Assembly: GCA_023458415.1 (NCBI GenBank)
Contig: JAEWZO010000002.1
Coordinates: 36,681-100,680 of the forward strand
From: Bacteroidota bacterium
Lineage (GTDB): Bacteria > Bacteroidota > Bacteroidia > Flavobacteriales > Weeksellaceae
Length of the DNA: 64,000 nucleotides
Direction: 5' to 3'
Made by a program: the position numbers and the translations under genes. Below, piece by piece: positions 7,456 through 16,083 of the stretch (the first letter of the stretch is position 1; every line of letters begins with the position of its first letter). A model generated the notes under the pieces. That model saw only the letters and a list, made by a program, of their open reading frames with translations. It had not been told where the DNA came from and made no database searches.

Positions 7456-8580
7456 ATGGAAAATCTTTCACCGAAGCTGAAGCGGGCGGAATTTCACCTG
7501 CTAAAATTACATAAAAAAGAACAACTCACCAAAAACACTTTCTCGCTGGAATTTTCTGTGCCGGAGCATTTGATGGCCAATTACCGCTATGATGCAGGGC
7601 AGTACGTAACGCTGAAATATCTATCAAACGGTGAAATTTTCCTGAATGATTATTCAATCACTTCAGCGCCGCATGAAAATAAAATTTCGCTCGCCGTAAA
7701 AATAAATTCAGAGAAAAGCTCTACAAAAGATCTGTTCGAAAACTACAATATTGGTGATGAAATGGAAGTTTCGGAACCGAGAGGACGTTTTACGCTAATT
7801 TCGAAACCGCATGAATTCCGTACCATTTTAGGATTTGCGGGTGGAATCGGAATTACGCCTATATTGAGTCATTTCAAACATCTTCTGCATAGCGAACCTC
7901 GAACGAGGCTGTTTCTTTTTTATGGGAACAAAAGTTCTGAAGACATTATTTTCCATTATGAATTACAGGAACTGGCAGAAAAATACAGCGACAGACTGCA
8001 GGTTTTTTATTTCTTTTCACAGGAAAAAAATGCTGATCAGCTTTTCAGCGGACGAATTAATGAACATAAACTGAAACTTATTATCAACCAGATTCTGCAC
8101 TTGGATGATACTGACGAAGAAAGCACAATTTGGGATGCGGTAGATGAAGTTCTGATTTGCGGAAAAGGCGAGATGATCAGAAGTTTGGCTAATGCCTGTT
8201 TCGAAAATGGGATTCCGAAAAAGAATATTCATTTTGAACTTTTTGAAGAATTCAACGAAGATATTTACCCGCAGGAAAAAGAGTTTCCGCTGGTTGAAAA
8301 TATTGAAACCGAGTTTAAAATCTTCAACCAAAACTATACTACAACCCTAAATGATAACCGCACGAAACTATTGCAGCAATTGCTGATTCACAAGTTTCCA
8401 GTTCCATATTCCTGCAAATCGGGAATTTGCGGAATCTGTGAATGTATTTTAGAGGAAGGAGAAGTGGAACTGCTGGAAAATGAATACCTAACCGAATCCG
8501 AAGCAGGACAGGGAAGAATCCTGGCTTGTATGTCCGTCGTTTTAAGCAAAAAAATAAAAGTAAATTTCGATTTGTTTTAA
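7456..8580 (+). CDS. PaaE-like flavodoxin/ferredoxin reductase with C-terminal 2Fe-2S domain
   Basis: 374 aa. N-terminal FAD-binding barrel (AGQYVTLKY, NDYSITSAP), NAD(P)-binding domain (GFAGGIGITPILSHF), and a plant-type ferredoxin domain at the C-terminus with ligands Cys320, Cys325, Cys328 and Cys358 (CKSGICGIC ... ILACM). This is the architecture of PaaE/PaaK, the reductase of phenylacetyl-CoA epoxidase, and of related oxygenase reductases that pass NAD(P)H electrons through FAD to a 2Fe-2S centre. No paa genes are present, so a different acceptor, such as the acyl-ACP desaturase at 21.4 kb or an elsewhere-encoded oxygenase, is possible. Confidence 0.88.
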   Translation: MENLSPKLKRAEFHLLKLHKKEQLTKNTFSLEFSVPEHLMANYRYDAGQYVTLKYLSNGEIFLNDYSITSAPHENKISLAVKINSEKSSTKDLFENYNIGDEMEVSEPRGRFTLISKPHEFRTILGFAGGIGITPILSHFKHLLHSEPRTRLFLFYGNKSSEDIIFHYELQELAEKYSDRLQVFYFFSQEKNADQLFSGRINEHKLKLIINQILHLDDTDEESTIWDAVDEVLICGKGEMIRSLANACFENGIPKKNIHFELFEEFNEDIYPQEKEFPLVENIETEFKIFNQNYTTTLNDNRTKLLQQLLIHKFPVPYSCKSGICGICECILEEGEVELLENEYLTESEAGQGRILACMSVVLSKKIKVNFDLF

Positions 8581-9201
8581 TTGAAGAAAGTACTCAGCAT
8601 ATTCAGAATATATTTCGCTCTGGTTGAAATCGGGGTGCTTTTGATGATTCTGGCCAATATCTGGGTTTTTGCGCTAACCAACGGAAGAACATATACCCGA
8701 ATTTCCAAAATTCCTCCACGTGATACCGCACTCATTTTAGGAACCTCTCCCAAGATGATGTCCGGAATTGCCAATCCGTACTTTACGGCAAGAATGGATG
8801 CCGCTGCACTGCTTTTTCATCACGGAAAGATTAAGAGAATTATTGTTAGTGGTGAAAAATCACAAGGTTATGATGAACCTGCCGCGATGAAAAGATATTT
8901 GATTTATCAGGAAGGAGTTCCGGAAAATATCATTACTGAAGATCCAAAAGGCTACAAAACCCAAATCAGCATTCGGCGTTGCAAAGAAGTCTACAAACAG
9001 GAAAATGTGATTATTGTTTCACAGGGATTTCATAATCTGCGTGCGTTATTTTTTGCGCGTAATAACCAAATGAATGCATTGGCTTTTGATGCACAGGATA
9101 TCAGTAAACCTGAAAGTTTCTACAGAAATCAGTCGAGAGAATTTTTGGCGAGAGTTCTTGCAGTTGTTTATTATCTTTTTGGTATTGAACCGGAAAAGTA
9201 A
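8581..9201 (+). CDS. SanA/YdcF-like (DUF218, ElyC-type) membrane protein
   Basis: 206 aa starting with a TTG codon directly after the previous stop codon, which suggests translational coupling. One membrane segment (~8-33) is followed by a DUF218-type domain: DTALILGTSP, then RMDAAALLFHHGKIKRIIVSG, EPAAMKRYL and VIIVSQGFHNLRALF. SanA proteins influence envelope permeability and vancomycin sensitivity in enterobacteria; the reaction is unknown. A small antisense open frame at 8577-8774 is a shadow. Confidence 0.85.
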   Translation: MKKVLSIFRIYFALVEIGVLLMILANIWVFALTNGRTYTRISKIPPRDTALILGTSPKMMSGIANPYFTARMDAAALLFHHGKIKRIIVSGEKSQGYDEPAAMKRYLIYQEGVPENIITEDPKGYKTQISIRRCKEVYKQENVIIVSQGFHNLRALFFARNNQMNALAFDAQDISKPESFYRNQSREFLARVLAVVYYLFGIEPEK

Positions 9202-9215
9202 AAGTTTTCCCCGAT

Positions 9216-9248
9216 TTGCCGAGGCGAAAACTTAAAATCTTATATTTG
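9216..9248 (+). promoter_or_regulatory. promoter for udk
   Basis: -7 element TATATTTG at 9241-9248 with TTG at 9216-9218, 22 bp between, 16 bp before the udk start. Confidence 0.6.
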
Positions 9249-9264
9249 TAAAAACAAAAGAATA

Positions 9265-9882
9265 ATGCTCGTAATCGGAATTGCAGGCGGTACCGGATCC
9301 GGAAAAACAACAGTGGTAGAAAAAATTGTGCAGCAACTTGATGTTGAAGGCATGAATATCCTTTCTCAGGACAATTACTATCATGACAATCAACACCTTA
9401 CACTTTCAGAAAGAGAGGCTCTGAATTACGACCATCCAAAATCCATCGATTTTGATCTTTTGTTGGAGCATGTAAGAATGCTGAAAAATCATCGGTCGAT
9501 CGAGCAGCCAGTGTATAGTTTCGTAACGCACTCCAGAACCGGTGACCACGTTCTTATCGAACCAAAAAATGTTTTGGTTGTGGAAGGAATTTTGGTTCTG
9601 ACCAATAAAGAACTTTTGAAAGAATTTGACCTGAAAGTATTTGTTCATGCAGATTCCGACGAAAGACTTATTCGTAGAATCCGTCGCGATACACAGGAAA
9701 GAGGCCGTGATCTTACCGAAGTTCTTCACCGCTATCAAACTACTTTAAAACCGATGCATCAGGAATTTATCGAACCTTCTAAAAACGAAGCTGATCTAAT
9801 CATTCCAAATATGCGTCAGAACACGGTTGCCATTGATTTTCTGTCTACCGTGATCAATAACCAACTCAAAAAAGCACACTGA
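9265..9882 (+). CDS. udk: uridine kinase
   Basis: 205 aa. P-loop GGTGSGKTTV at about 8-17, followed by SQDNYYHDN and NYDHPKSIDFDLL, both typical of uridine/cytidine kinases of the pyrimidine salvage pathway (uridine or cytidine to UMP or CMP with ATP or GTP). Further signature VFVHADSDERLIRRIRRDTQE fits the lid region. Length is normal. It is followed after 2 bp by the DivIC/FtsB-like gene and then the mutase subunit, a gene order that I recall from other Flavobacteriia. Confidence 0.95.
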   Translation: MLVIGIAGGTGSGKTTVVEKIVQQLDVEGMNILSQDNYYHDNQHLTLSEREALNYDHPKSIDFDLLLEHVRMLKNHRSIEQPVYSFVTHSRTGDHVLIEPKNVLVVEGILVLTNKELLKEFDLKVFVHADSDERLIRRIRRDTQERGRDLTEVLHRYQTTLKPMHQEFIEPSKNEADLIIPNMRQNTVAIDFLSTVINNQLKKAH

Positions 9883-9884
9883 AA

Positions 9885-10238
9885 ATGGAAGAATTAATTA
9901 AAGATATCAAGCCGAAATCTCCAACGGTGAAGTTTCTTCAGAAATACATTCTCAACAAGTATTTCATCACCATTTTTCTGTTTTTGGTCTGGATGATTTT
10001 CTTCGACAGCACTTCTTTTCTGGTTGTTAATGAAATGAACCGTGAAGTGAACAAATACGAAGAGCAGCTTGCTTACTACAAATCTGAATACGAAAAGAAC
10101 GACCGCTTTTACAAAACTTTAATGAATAATAAAGACGAGAAAGAAAAATTCGCGCGCGAAAATTATTTCATGAAAAAACCGAATGAAGAAATTTTCATTC
10201 TCGTGGTCGACAGTACAACAATTACGAAAAAACAATAG
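9885..10238 (+). CDS. septum formation initiator family protein (FtsB/DivIC-like)
   Basis: 117 aa. A short cytoplasmic N-terminus, one membrane segment (~28-47), then a charged heptad-rich stretch predicted as coiled coil (~52-82), then FARENYFMKKPNEEIFIL, the conserved extracytoplasmic motif of FtsB/DivIC proteins. These form the FtsQ-FtsL-FtsB complex that activates septal peptidoglycan synthesis. It lies 2 bp after udk and 2 bp before the mutase gene, so it is co-transcribed with them. Confidence 0.88.
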   Translation: MEELIKDIKPKSPTVKFLQKYILNKYFITIFLFLVWMIFFDSTSFLVVNEMNREVNKYEEQLAYYKSEYEKNDRFYKTLMNNKDEKEKFARENYFMKKPNEEIFILVVDSTTITKKQ

Positions 10239-10240
10239 CA

Positions 10241-11407
10241 ATGTTTCCGAAAATTTCGCCTCAGGATTGGGAAAACCTGGTTCAGAAACAAATGAAAACT
10301 GAAGACATCTACGATGTTCTTAAAAAAGAAAACACCGAAGGAATTACTGTAAAACCATATTACAGCGACGTAAAAACTCCTTTGAAAAATCTTCCGAAAG
10401 TTGAGGAATCCACACATTTGGTTTCCGATTACCACACTGATTTGGAAGAAAATGTTTTTGCTTTTGTACTGAATGAGAATGTAGAAAATCTTGAAGAAAA
10501 AGCCATTTTCATCAACAATACCGATCTCGCTGCACATCTCAAAACAGAGGAAGGCAACAAATATTTCTCGCTGATTGACATTTTCTCTGATGACGAGAAA
10601 GGAGAAATCAATGAAAATTTAGGTCATGAACTGATGGCAAAATCTTTCGACAGAAATCTCTGCATTGATGTTTCGCTGCACCAAAATTCCGGTGCTTCAA
10701 TTGTTCAGCAGTTGGCATTCGCACTGGCCAAAGCGAAGGATTTAACGGAAGTTTTCGGTGCCAATATTTTGAAAGATTTAGTTTTTAGATTTTCAGTTGG
10801 TGGAAATTACTTCTTCGAAATCGCGAAAATCAGAGCATTTAAATTGCTTTTTAACCAACTTTCAAAAGAATTTGGCTTGAATGAAGTTCCTTTTATTTTT
10901 GCTGAAACTTCTTTACGAAATAAATCTAAAGCAGATCCTGAAAATAATCTGATTCGCTCTACACTGGAACTTTCTGCAGCCATGATTGGTGGAGCAGATG
11001 CTGTATACACGAACAATTTTAAGATTGAAGGAATAGATGAGCTTTCGTCTGAAATTTCTTTCAAACAACAGATAATTTTGGCTTATGAAAGCATTATCAA
11101 CGTTTTTGACGATGCCGGAAACGGAAGCTATTATATTGAAGATATTACGCAGCAGTTTGCTGAAAAATCCTGGAAAGTTTTTCTTGAAACCGAAGACAAT
11201 GGAGGATATTGCGAAATGCTGAAAAAAGGAGAAATTCAGAAGATGGTTTACGAACATGCTTTGACAGAACAGCAATGGGTGGAAGAAGGAAAACAGAAAA
11301 TCATCGGCGTTAATTTGTATCCGAAAGTAGAAAAAACCAAAGATGCAGATGCACTTTATTCTGAGAAAGAACTTCGTGCAGTTCGCCTTTCCGAAATGTT
11401 TGAATAA
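10241..11407 (+). CDS. methylmalonyl-CoA mutase small (beta) subunit
   Basis: 388 aa. It contains FPKISPQDWENLVQKQMK and GITVKPYYS near the N-terminus and the barrel segments SGASIVQQLAFALAKAKDL and ELSAAMIGGADAVYTNNF, all typical of the mutase fold. It ends at VRLSEMFE and lacks the C-terminal cobalamin-binding DxHxxG domain, as expected for the non-catalytic small subunit. With the large subunit it isomerises (R)-methylmalonyl-CoA and succinyl-CoA. In many Bacteroidota the large subunit gene follows directly; here a methyltransferase gene follows after 5 bp, so the partner must be elsewhere. Confidence 0.88.
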   Translation: MFPKISPQDWENLVQKQMKTEDIYDVLKKENTEGITVKPYYSDVKTPLKNLPKVEESTHLVSDYHTDLEENVFAFVLNENVENLEEKAIFINNTDLAAHLKTEEGNKYFSLIDIFSDDEKGEINENLGHELMAKSFDRNLCIDVSLHQNSGASIVQQLAFALAKAKDLTEVFGANILKDLVFRFSVGGNYFFEIAKIRAFKLLFNQLSKEFGLNEVPFIFAETSLRNKSKADPENNLIRSTLELSAAMIGGADAVYTNNFKIEGIDELSSEISFKQQIILAYESIINVFDDAGNGSYYIEDITQQFAEKSWKVFLETEDNGGYCEMLKKGEIQKMVYEHALTEQQWVEEGKQKIIGVNLYPKVEKTKDADALYSEKELRAVRLSEMFE

Positions 11408-11412
11408 AAAAA

Positions 11413-12564
11413 ATGTCAAATTTCGAACTGATTACAGCTCCGGAAGTACAACAATTTATCAATGCAAATCTCAACGCAGATTTGCATTCTTTGTTACTTA
11501 AAAAATCGCCGTTCGAAAATGTTTCAGTGCAAGAAATTGTGCAACAGATTCGCGGTAAGAATGTTGCTGCAAAAAAGTTTCCGTTTCTTTTGGAAGATGG
11601 TATCTTATTTCCACCGAATCTCAACCTCGAACAGGCATCTTCACAGGCGACTGCTGAATACAAGGCAAAAAATCTTTCCGGTAAATCTTATTTGGATTTA
11701 ACCACCGGATTTGGAATTGACAGTTATTTTCAATCACAAAATTTTTCAGAAATAACTTTGGTGGAACAGAATGTTGAACTTTCTAAAACCGTTCAGCATA
11801 ACTGGAAAATTCTTGATAGAAAAGCAGAATTCATTTCTGGAACACTGGAAAGTTTTCTTGCTGAAAATAACAAAAAGTTTGATACAGTTTACCTCGATCC
11901 GGCGAGAAGAGATGAAGAAAAAAACAAGAAATTCCTGTTAGAAGATTTATCTCCCAATCTTCTTGAAATTTGGGACAGTTTATCAGAAATTGCAGACAAA
12001 ATAATTATCAAACTTTCCCCACTCATCGATATTTCTTATTTAATTTCTGAGTTAAAAGATGTCGCGGAAATAAAAATCATCGGAGTGAAAAATGAAGTGA
12101 AGGAAGTTGTTGTTTACATAATTCCCGGTTCAGAACAGGAACCACTGATAACAGCAATAAATCTTCAAAGTAATGACGCAGAGTTTTCTTTCACGCGAAG
12201 TGATGAAAATGCTGCAAATTCCGTTTTTTCAGAGCCGGTGACTTTTCTTTATATTCCAAACAGTGCAGTCCTGAAATCTGGAGGTTTTAATTTGGTTTCT
12301 GAAAAATTCGGTCTGAATAAACTTCATCCCAACACGCACTTCTACACATCAGATAATTTTGTTGAAAATTTTCCCGGTCGAATATTAAAAAATGAAATCA
12401 TTAATCCTGCTTCAATTAAAGGCGGAAAATTTAATATCATTTCCAAAAATCATCCGCTGAAACCGGAAGAAATCAAGAAAAAATACAAAATTACAGATGG
12501 CGGAGATCAGTATTTAATTTTCACACAGTCGGTGAAGGGAAAAGTTGTCCTAAAATCCGAATAA
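11413..12564 (+). CDS. class I SAM-dependent methyltransferase with THUMP-like domain
   Basis: 383 aa. SAM-binding motif I is DLTTGFGIDSYF (~97-108), followed by TLVEQNVELS and the post-motif VYLDPARRDEEKNKK, which fits the family typified by Porphyromonas PG_1098 (Rossmann methyltransferase plus ferredoxin-like/THUMP-like C-terminal part). The C-terminal region (~270-383) with GGFNLVSEKFGLNKLHPNTH corresponds to the THUMP-like part. A tRNA or rRNA target is likely but not shown. It is 5 bp after the mutase subunit. Confidence 0.85.
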   Translation: MSNFELITAPEVQQFINANLNADLHSLLLKKSPFENVSVQEIVQQIRGKNVAAKKFPFLLEDGILFPPNLNLEQASSQATAEYKAKNLSGKSYLDLTTGFGIDSYFQSQNFSEITLVEQNVELSKTVQHNWKILDRKAEFISGTLESFLAENNKKFDTVYLDPARRDEEKNKKFLLEDLSPNLLEIWDSLSEIADKIIIKLSPLIDISYLISELKDVAEIKIIGVKNEVKEVVVYIIPGSEQEPLITAINLQSNDAEFSFTRSDENAANSVFSEPVTFLYIPNSAVLKSGGFNLVSEKFGLNKLHPNTHFYTSDNFVENFPGRILKNEIINPASIKGGKFNIISKNHPLKPEEIKKKYKITDGGDQYLIFTQSVKGKVVLKSE

Positions 12565-12567
12565 AGT

Positions 12568-12599
12568 TTTGTGCAAAACAGCAATAATTCTTACTTTTG
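12568..12599 (+). promoter_or_regulatory. promoter for the OmpA-family lipoprotein
   Basis: TTTG at 12568-12571 and TACTTTTG at 12592-12599, with a 20-bp spacer, a near-ideal Bacteroidota promoter, 19 bp before the ATG at 12619. Confidence 0.7.
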
Positions 12600-12618
12600 G
12601 TCATTCAAAAATTTCAGA

Positions 12619-13278
12619 ATGAGAAAAATTGTATTAGGTTTTGCTGCAGCTGCACTAGTATTGAGCTGTAAGAAAGTTCCAAAAGGTTCTAACTACGGCG
12701 TTATTCCGTTGGAAGAAGGTGTTGAAAGATATGATTCTTACGAAACCCGCGGTGGTAGAGCACACGGAACAGATTCTGCCGGAGTTCACAATAATGCATC
12801 AAGAACAGCTGTTGAAGTGGATGTAAACGGTACAAAACTGAAAGCATATCAAGGTGGATTGGAGCAAACTATGGTTGGTTTTCTTTCTGCAGGAAGCTAC
12901 ACCAATGCAGCAGACGACAATGCTTTGAAAGACAGATGGTACGATTTCGATAACGTAAATTTCAAAATGGGATCTACCAACCAACTGGAAGCAGGTTCTG
13001 CAGAACAGCTTTCCAACCTTGCTGCGATTCTGAAAGCATATCCTGATGCAAAAATTAAAATTGGTGGTTACACAGACAAAACCGGCGACGAAGCGGTAAA
13101 CAAATCTATTTCTCAGGGAAGAGCCGATTTTATTAAGTCTGAACTTACAAAACTTGGAGTTGGAGCACAGGTTATTACTGCTGAAGGCTACGGAAGTCAA
13201 TATGCAACAGTTCCAGCAGAAGCTTCTGATGCAGAAAGAGCCGTAGACCGTAAAATGGCAGTTAGATTTACAAAATAA
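12619..13278 (+). CDS. OmpA family lipoprotein
   Basis: 219 aa from the ATG at 12619; an earlier in-frame codon at 12571 lies inside the promoter and is rejected. The lipobox ALVLSC puts the lipidated Cys at 17. The C-terminal ~100 residues form an OmpA-like peptidoglycan-binding domain: FKMGSTNQLEAGSAEQLSNL, IGGYTDKTGDEAVNKSIS, QGRADFIKSEL and a closing DRKMAVRFT. Asp in GYTD and Arg in QGRA are the usual diaminopimelate-binding pair. It should tether the outer membrane to peptidoglycan (Pal-like role). A clear terminator follows at 13302. Confidence 0.92.
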   Translation: MRKIVLGFAAAALVLSCKKVPKGSNYGVIPLEEGVERYDSYETRGGRAHGTDSAGVHNNASRTAVEVDVNGTKLKAYQGGLEQTMVGFLSAGSYTNAADDNALKDRWYDFDNVNFKMGSTNQLEAGSAEQLSNLAAILKAYPDAKIKIGGYTDKTGDEAVNKSISQGRADFIKSELTKLGVGAQVITAEGYGSQYATVPAEASDAERAVDRKMAVRFTK

Positions 13279-13301
13279 TAATATTTAGTTCGATAAAAGC
13301 G

Positions 13302-13332
13302 AAATGTCTTGCAACAGCAAGGCATTTTTTTT
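13302..13332 (+). terminator. terminator of the OmpA lipoprotein gene
   Basis: Stem 13302-13312 with 13317-13327 (AAATGTCTTGC / GCAAGGCATTT, one G-U pair), loop AACA, then a T run. Confidence 0.8.
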
Positions 13333-13362
13333 ATTTTTACGGAATACCCTAAAATTTTAGAA

Positions 13363-14745
13363 ATGCAGGAAACATTAAACTACATTCAGGAAAACAAACA
13401 AAGATACGTTGACGAACTTTTCGAACTTTTGAAAATTGCTTCCATTTCAGCTGATCCGGCTTATAAAGATGAAGTCTTGAAATGCGCCGAAGTTTGCGCC
13501 GATCATTTAAGAAATGCAGGAGCAGATAATGTTGAAGTATCTCAAACCAAAGGTTATCCTATTGTTTTCGGTGAAAAAATAATCGATAAAAATCTTCCAA
13601 CGGTTTTGGTTTATGGACATTACGATGTACAACCTCCGGATCCGCTTGATTTATGGACAAAACCTCCGTTTGAACCTTATATTGAAAAAACTGATTTGCA
13701 TCCCGACGGTGCCATTTTCGCGCGTGGTTCCGCAGACGACAAAGGACAGTTCTTCATGCACATCAAAGCATTTGAAGCGATGATGAAAACCAGCGGTGTT
13801 CCGTGCAATGTAAAATTCATTCTGGAAGGTGAGGAAGAAGTGGGTTCCGTAAGTTTAGCCGATTGGGTAAAGGAAAACAAAGAAAAACTTGCGTGCGACT
13901 GCATTCTTATTTCAGATACAAGTCTTTATTCTACAGAGCAGCCAACCGTAACTACTGGTCTTCGTGGATTAAGTTATGTAGAAGTTGAAGTGGAAGGTCC
14001 GAACAGAGATTTACATTCCGGACTTTACGGCGGTGCAGTACCGAATCCGATTCATGTATTGAGCAGGATGATTGCGCAACTGATTGATGAAGAAGGCCAC
14101 ATCACGATTGATGGTTTCTACGACAATGTTCTCGTAGTTTCTGATGAAGAGCGTGCAGAAATGAACAAACTGAAGGACGACAAGGAAGAGTTCAAAAAAT
14201 CTATCGGTTTGGAAGGAGTAGAAGGTGAGAAAGGTTATACCACTTTGGAAAGAACATCGATTCGTCCAACTTTAGACTGCAACGGAATTTGGGGCGGTTA
14301 CACAGGCGAAGGTGCAAAAACGGTTATTCCATCCAAAGCATTTGCAAAAATTTCCATGAGGTTGGTTCCTTATCAAACACCAGACGAAATCACGGAAAAA
14401 TTCACAAAATATTTTGAGAAAATTGCTCCGGATAATGTTCGCGTAAAAGTTAATCCGCATCATGGTGGAATGCCTTACGTTTTACCGAGTGATACGAAAG
14501 AATTTATCGCAGCAAGAAAAGCGATGGAATCTGCATTCGGAAAAGAAGTTCTTCCATTCAGAAGTGGCGGAAGTATTCCGATTACAGCAATGTTTGAAGA
14601 AGTTTTGGGCGCAAAATCTGTATTGATGGGATTCGGCTTAAGCTCCGATGCTATTCACTCACCAAACGAGCATTTCGGATTGTTCAATTTCTACAAAGGA
14701 ATCGAAAGTATTCCACTGTTTTTTGAAAACTATACAAAAGGCTAA
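13363..14745 (+). CDS. M20 family dipeptidase
   Basis: 460 aa from the ATG at 13363; the longer in-frame opening at 13309 lies in the preceding terminator. Metal-site motifs are visible: VLVYGHYDVQPP (His86, Asp88), RGSADDKGQ (Asp125/126), and LEGEEEVGS with the catalytic Glu pair at ~157-158; the insert (dimerisation) domain follows with DLHSGLYGGAVPNP. A late SGGSIPIT and DAIHSPNEHFG complete the family pattern. It hydrolyses di- or small peptides with two zinc ions, as PepV/CNDP-type enzymes. No signal peptide is present, so it is cytoplasmic. Confidence 0.93.
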   Translation: MQETLNYIQENKQRYVDELFELLKIASISADPAYKDEVLKCAEVCADHLRNAGADNVEVSQTKGYPIVFGEKIIDKNLPTVLVYGHYDVQPPDPLDLWTKPPFEPYIEKTDLHPDGAIFARGSADDKGQFFMHIKAFEAMMKTSGVPCNVKFILEGEEEVGSVSLADWVKENKEKLACDCILISDTSLYSTEQPTVTTGLRGLSYVEVEVEGPNRDLHSGLYGGAVPNPIHVLSRMIAQLIDEEGHITIDGFYDNVLVVSDEERAEMNKLKDDKEEFKKSIGLEGVEGEKGYTTLERTSIRPTLDCNGIWGGYTGEGAKTVIPSKAFAKISMRLVPYQTPDEITEKFTKYFEKIAPDNVRVKVNPHHGGMPYVLPSDTKEFIAARKAMESAFGKEVLPFRSGGSIPITAMFEEVLGAKSVLMGFGLSSDAIHSPNEHFGLFNFYKGIESIPLFFENYTKG

Positions 14746-14747
14746 TC

Positions 14748-15185
14748 GTGAAGGGAAAAATTAGATTTAAACTCAACAAAGATTTTTTCTTTAATAAAAG
14801 AAAATACGGGATTTTTGTTAACGGTACACATGCAGGAGATCTTTCGAACAGAAATTTGGAATTGGACGTTACAGAAAATTATGGGTTACATCAAATAGAA
14901 ATAGTAGGTAAAAATTACATCAAAAAATTTGATTTAAACATTGGTCCGGCTAATGTAATCAATCCTGTCTATGTTTCACACAGCATCCCTTCCGGAATTA
15001 AAACTCCAAAGTTGGTACAGGCTTTTTTGATTATTCTGTTCATCGCAATTTTCGTCTATTATATTGCTGTTAAAGAGCAGATACCAAATTATCTTTTAGC
15101 TCTTGTCATCTTTTTTTCGGTTTTCTTACTGAGGGAAAACGAAAAAGAATTCAAAATTCATCTTAAAAGATTTTCGTTGTCTTAG
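14748..15185 (+). CDS. uncharacterised membrane protein
   Basis: 145 aa from a GTG at 14748, 2 bp after the dipeptidase stop. I do not recognise the family. The N-terminal ~80 residues are predicted to be beta-rich (GIFVNGTHAGDLSNR, ENYGLHQIEIVGKNY), somewhat like a PEGA-type fold. Two membrane segments follow (~89-108 and ~113-128), then a basic tail (KEFKIHLKRFSLS). It is probably co-transcribed with the dipeptidase and is closed by a terminator at 15197. Confidence 0.7.
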   Translation: MKGKIRFKLNKDFFFNKRKYGIFVNGTHAGDLSNRNLELDVTENYGLHQIEIVGKNYIKKFDLNIGPANVINPVYVSHSIPSGIKTPKLVQAFLIILFIAIFVYYIAVKEQIPNYLLALVIFFSVFLLRENEKEFKIHLKRFSLS

Positions 15186-15196
15186 TTTTAATAAAT

Positions 15197-15225
15197 AAAC
15201 GCTTCTTAAAAGCAGCGTTTTTTTG
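15197..15225 (+). terminator. terminator after the membrane protein gene
   Basis: AAACGCT (15197-15203) pairs with AGCGTTT (15214-15220), followed by TTTT. Confidence 0.7.
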
Positions 15226-15237
15226 TATTTTTAAAAA

Positions 15238-15945
15238 ATGGAAAATAAAGTAGCTTACATTACAGGCGGAACCAAAGGAATAGGTTTCGGAATTGCTAAA
15301 ACACTTCTTGACGCAGGAATAAATATTGCCATTTCCGGAAGAAAAGCTGAAGATGCAGAACGCGCAGCAAAAGAGCTTTCAGCCGACAGCAGCAAAGTGC
15401 TCGGAATTGCTTCTGATGTTAGAAATTATGATGATGAAAAAAATGCAGTTCAACTGATTACAGAAAAATTCGGCAGGCTCGATTATGTGATTGCCAATGC
15501 AGGTTTAGGAATTTTTAGTCCAATTGACGAAATGTCTTTGGAAGACTGGGACACCATGATTGAAACCAATCTTACCGGCGTTTTTCATACGTTGAAAGCC
15601 AGCGTTGAGGAGTTGAAAAAAACGGAAGGTTATTACATTTCCATTGCGAGTTTGGCCGGAACCAACTTTTTTGAAAACGGATCGGGTTACAACGCCTCCA
15701 AGTTTGGTGTGGTTGGTTTTACGCAGGCTGCGATGCTTGATTTAAGAAAGCATAATGTAAAAGTTTCGGTAATTCTTCCTGGCTCTGTTTCCACGTATTT
15801 CAACGGAAACGAGCCTTCGGAAAAAGATTTCTGGAAGATTCAGCCTGAAGACATAGGAAATCTCGTTTTGGATATTTTTAAAATGAATCCTCGTACGCTT
15901 CCGAGCAAAATAGAAATTCGTCCTTTACGTCCGGGAGGAAAATAA
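15238..15945 (+). CDS. short-chain dehydrogenase/reductase (SDR)
   Basis: 235 aa, classical SDR. Cofactor motif GGTKGIGFGIA (10-20), structural motif ANAGLG (~86-91), and catalytic Ser138, Tyr151 and Lys155 (SIAS...GYNASK). The acidic/basic residue pattern after the glycine motif (ISGRKAED) suggests NADP(H). It reduces or oxidises a carbonyl/hydroxyl group of unknown substrate. No operon partner; terminators stand on both sides (15197, 15994). Confidence 0.92.
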   Translation: MENKVAYITGGTKGIGFGIAKTLLDAGINIAISGRKAEDAERAAKELSADSSKVLGIASDVRNYDDEKNAVQLITEKFGRLDYVIANAGLGIFSPIDEMSLEDWDTMIETNLTGVFHTLKASVEELKKTEGYYISIASLAGTNFFENGSGYNASKFGVVGFTQAAMLDLRKHNVKVSVILPGSVSTYFNGNEPSEKDFWKIQPEDIGNLVLDIFKMNPRTLPSKIEIRPLRPGGK

Positions 15946-15993
15946 TTTTTGCATCAGTAAATATTTTGATTCTTCAGCTAAATAAAATGTAAG

Positions 15994-16023
15994 AACACCT
16001 CATTTTTTGGGGTGTTTTTTTTA
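15994..16023 (+). terminator. terminator of the SDR gene
   Basis: AACACC (15994-15999) and GGTGTT (16011-16016) with a T-rich loop and following T run. Confidence 0.75.
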
Positions 16024-16058
16024 TATTTAATGCATTGAATATCAAAAGATAAAAATAC

Positions 16059-16070
16059 TATGCATGCATA
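16059..16070. promoter_or_regulatory. palindromic operator 3 (TATGCATGCATA) before etfBA
   Basis: Third perfect copy of the palindrome found twice at the marR-fad promoter, here as CTATGCATGCATAG (16058-16071). It lies 13 bp upstream of a -7-like TATCTTAG (16084-16091), thus over the expected -33 region, and 45 bp before the etfB start. It predicts control of etfBA by the MarR protein encoded at 4324-4770. Confidence 0.7.
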
Positions 16071-16083
16071 GCACTTTTTTCAT

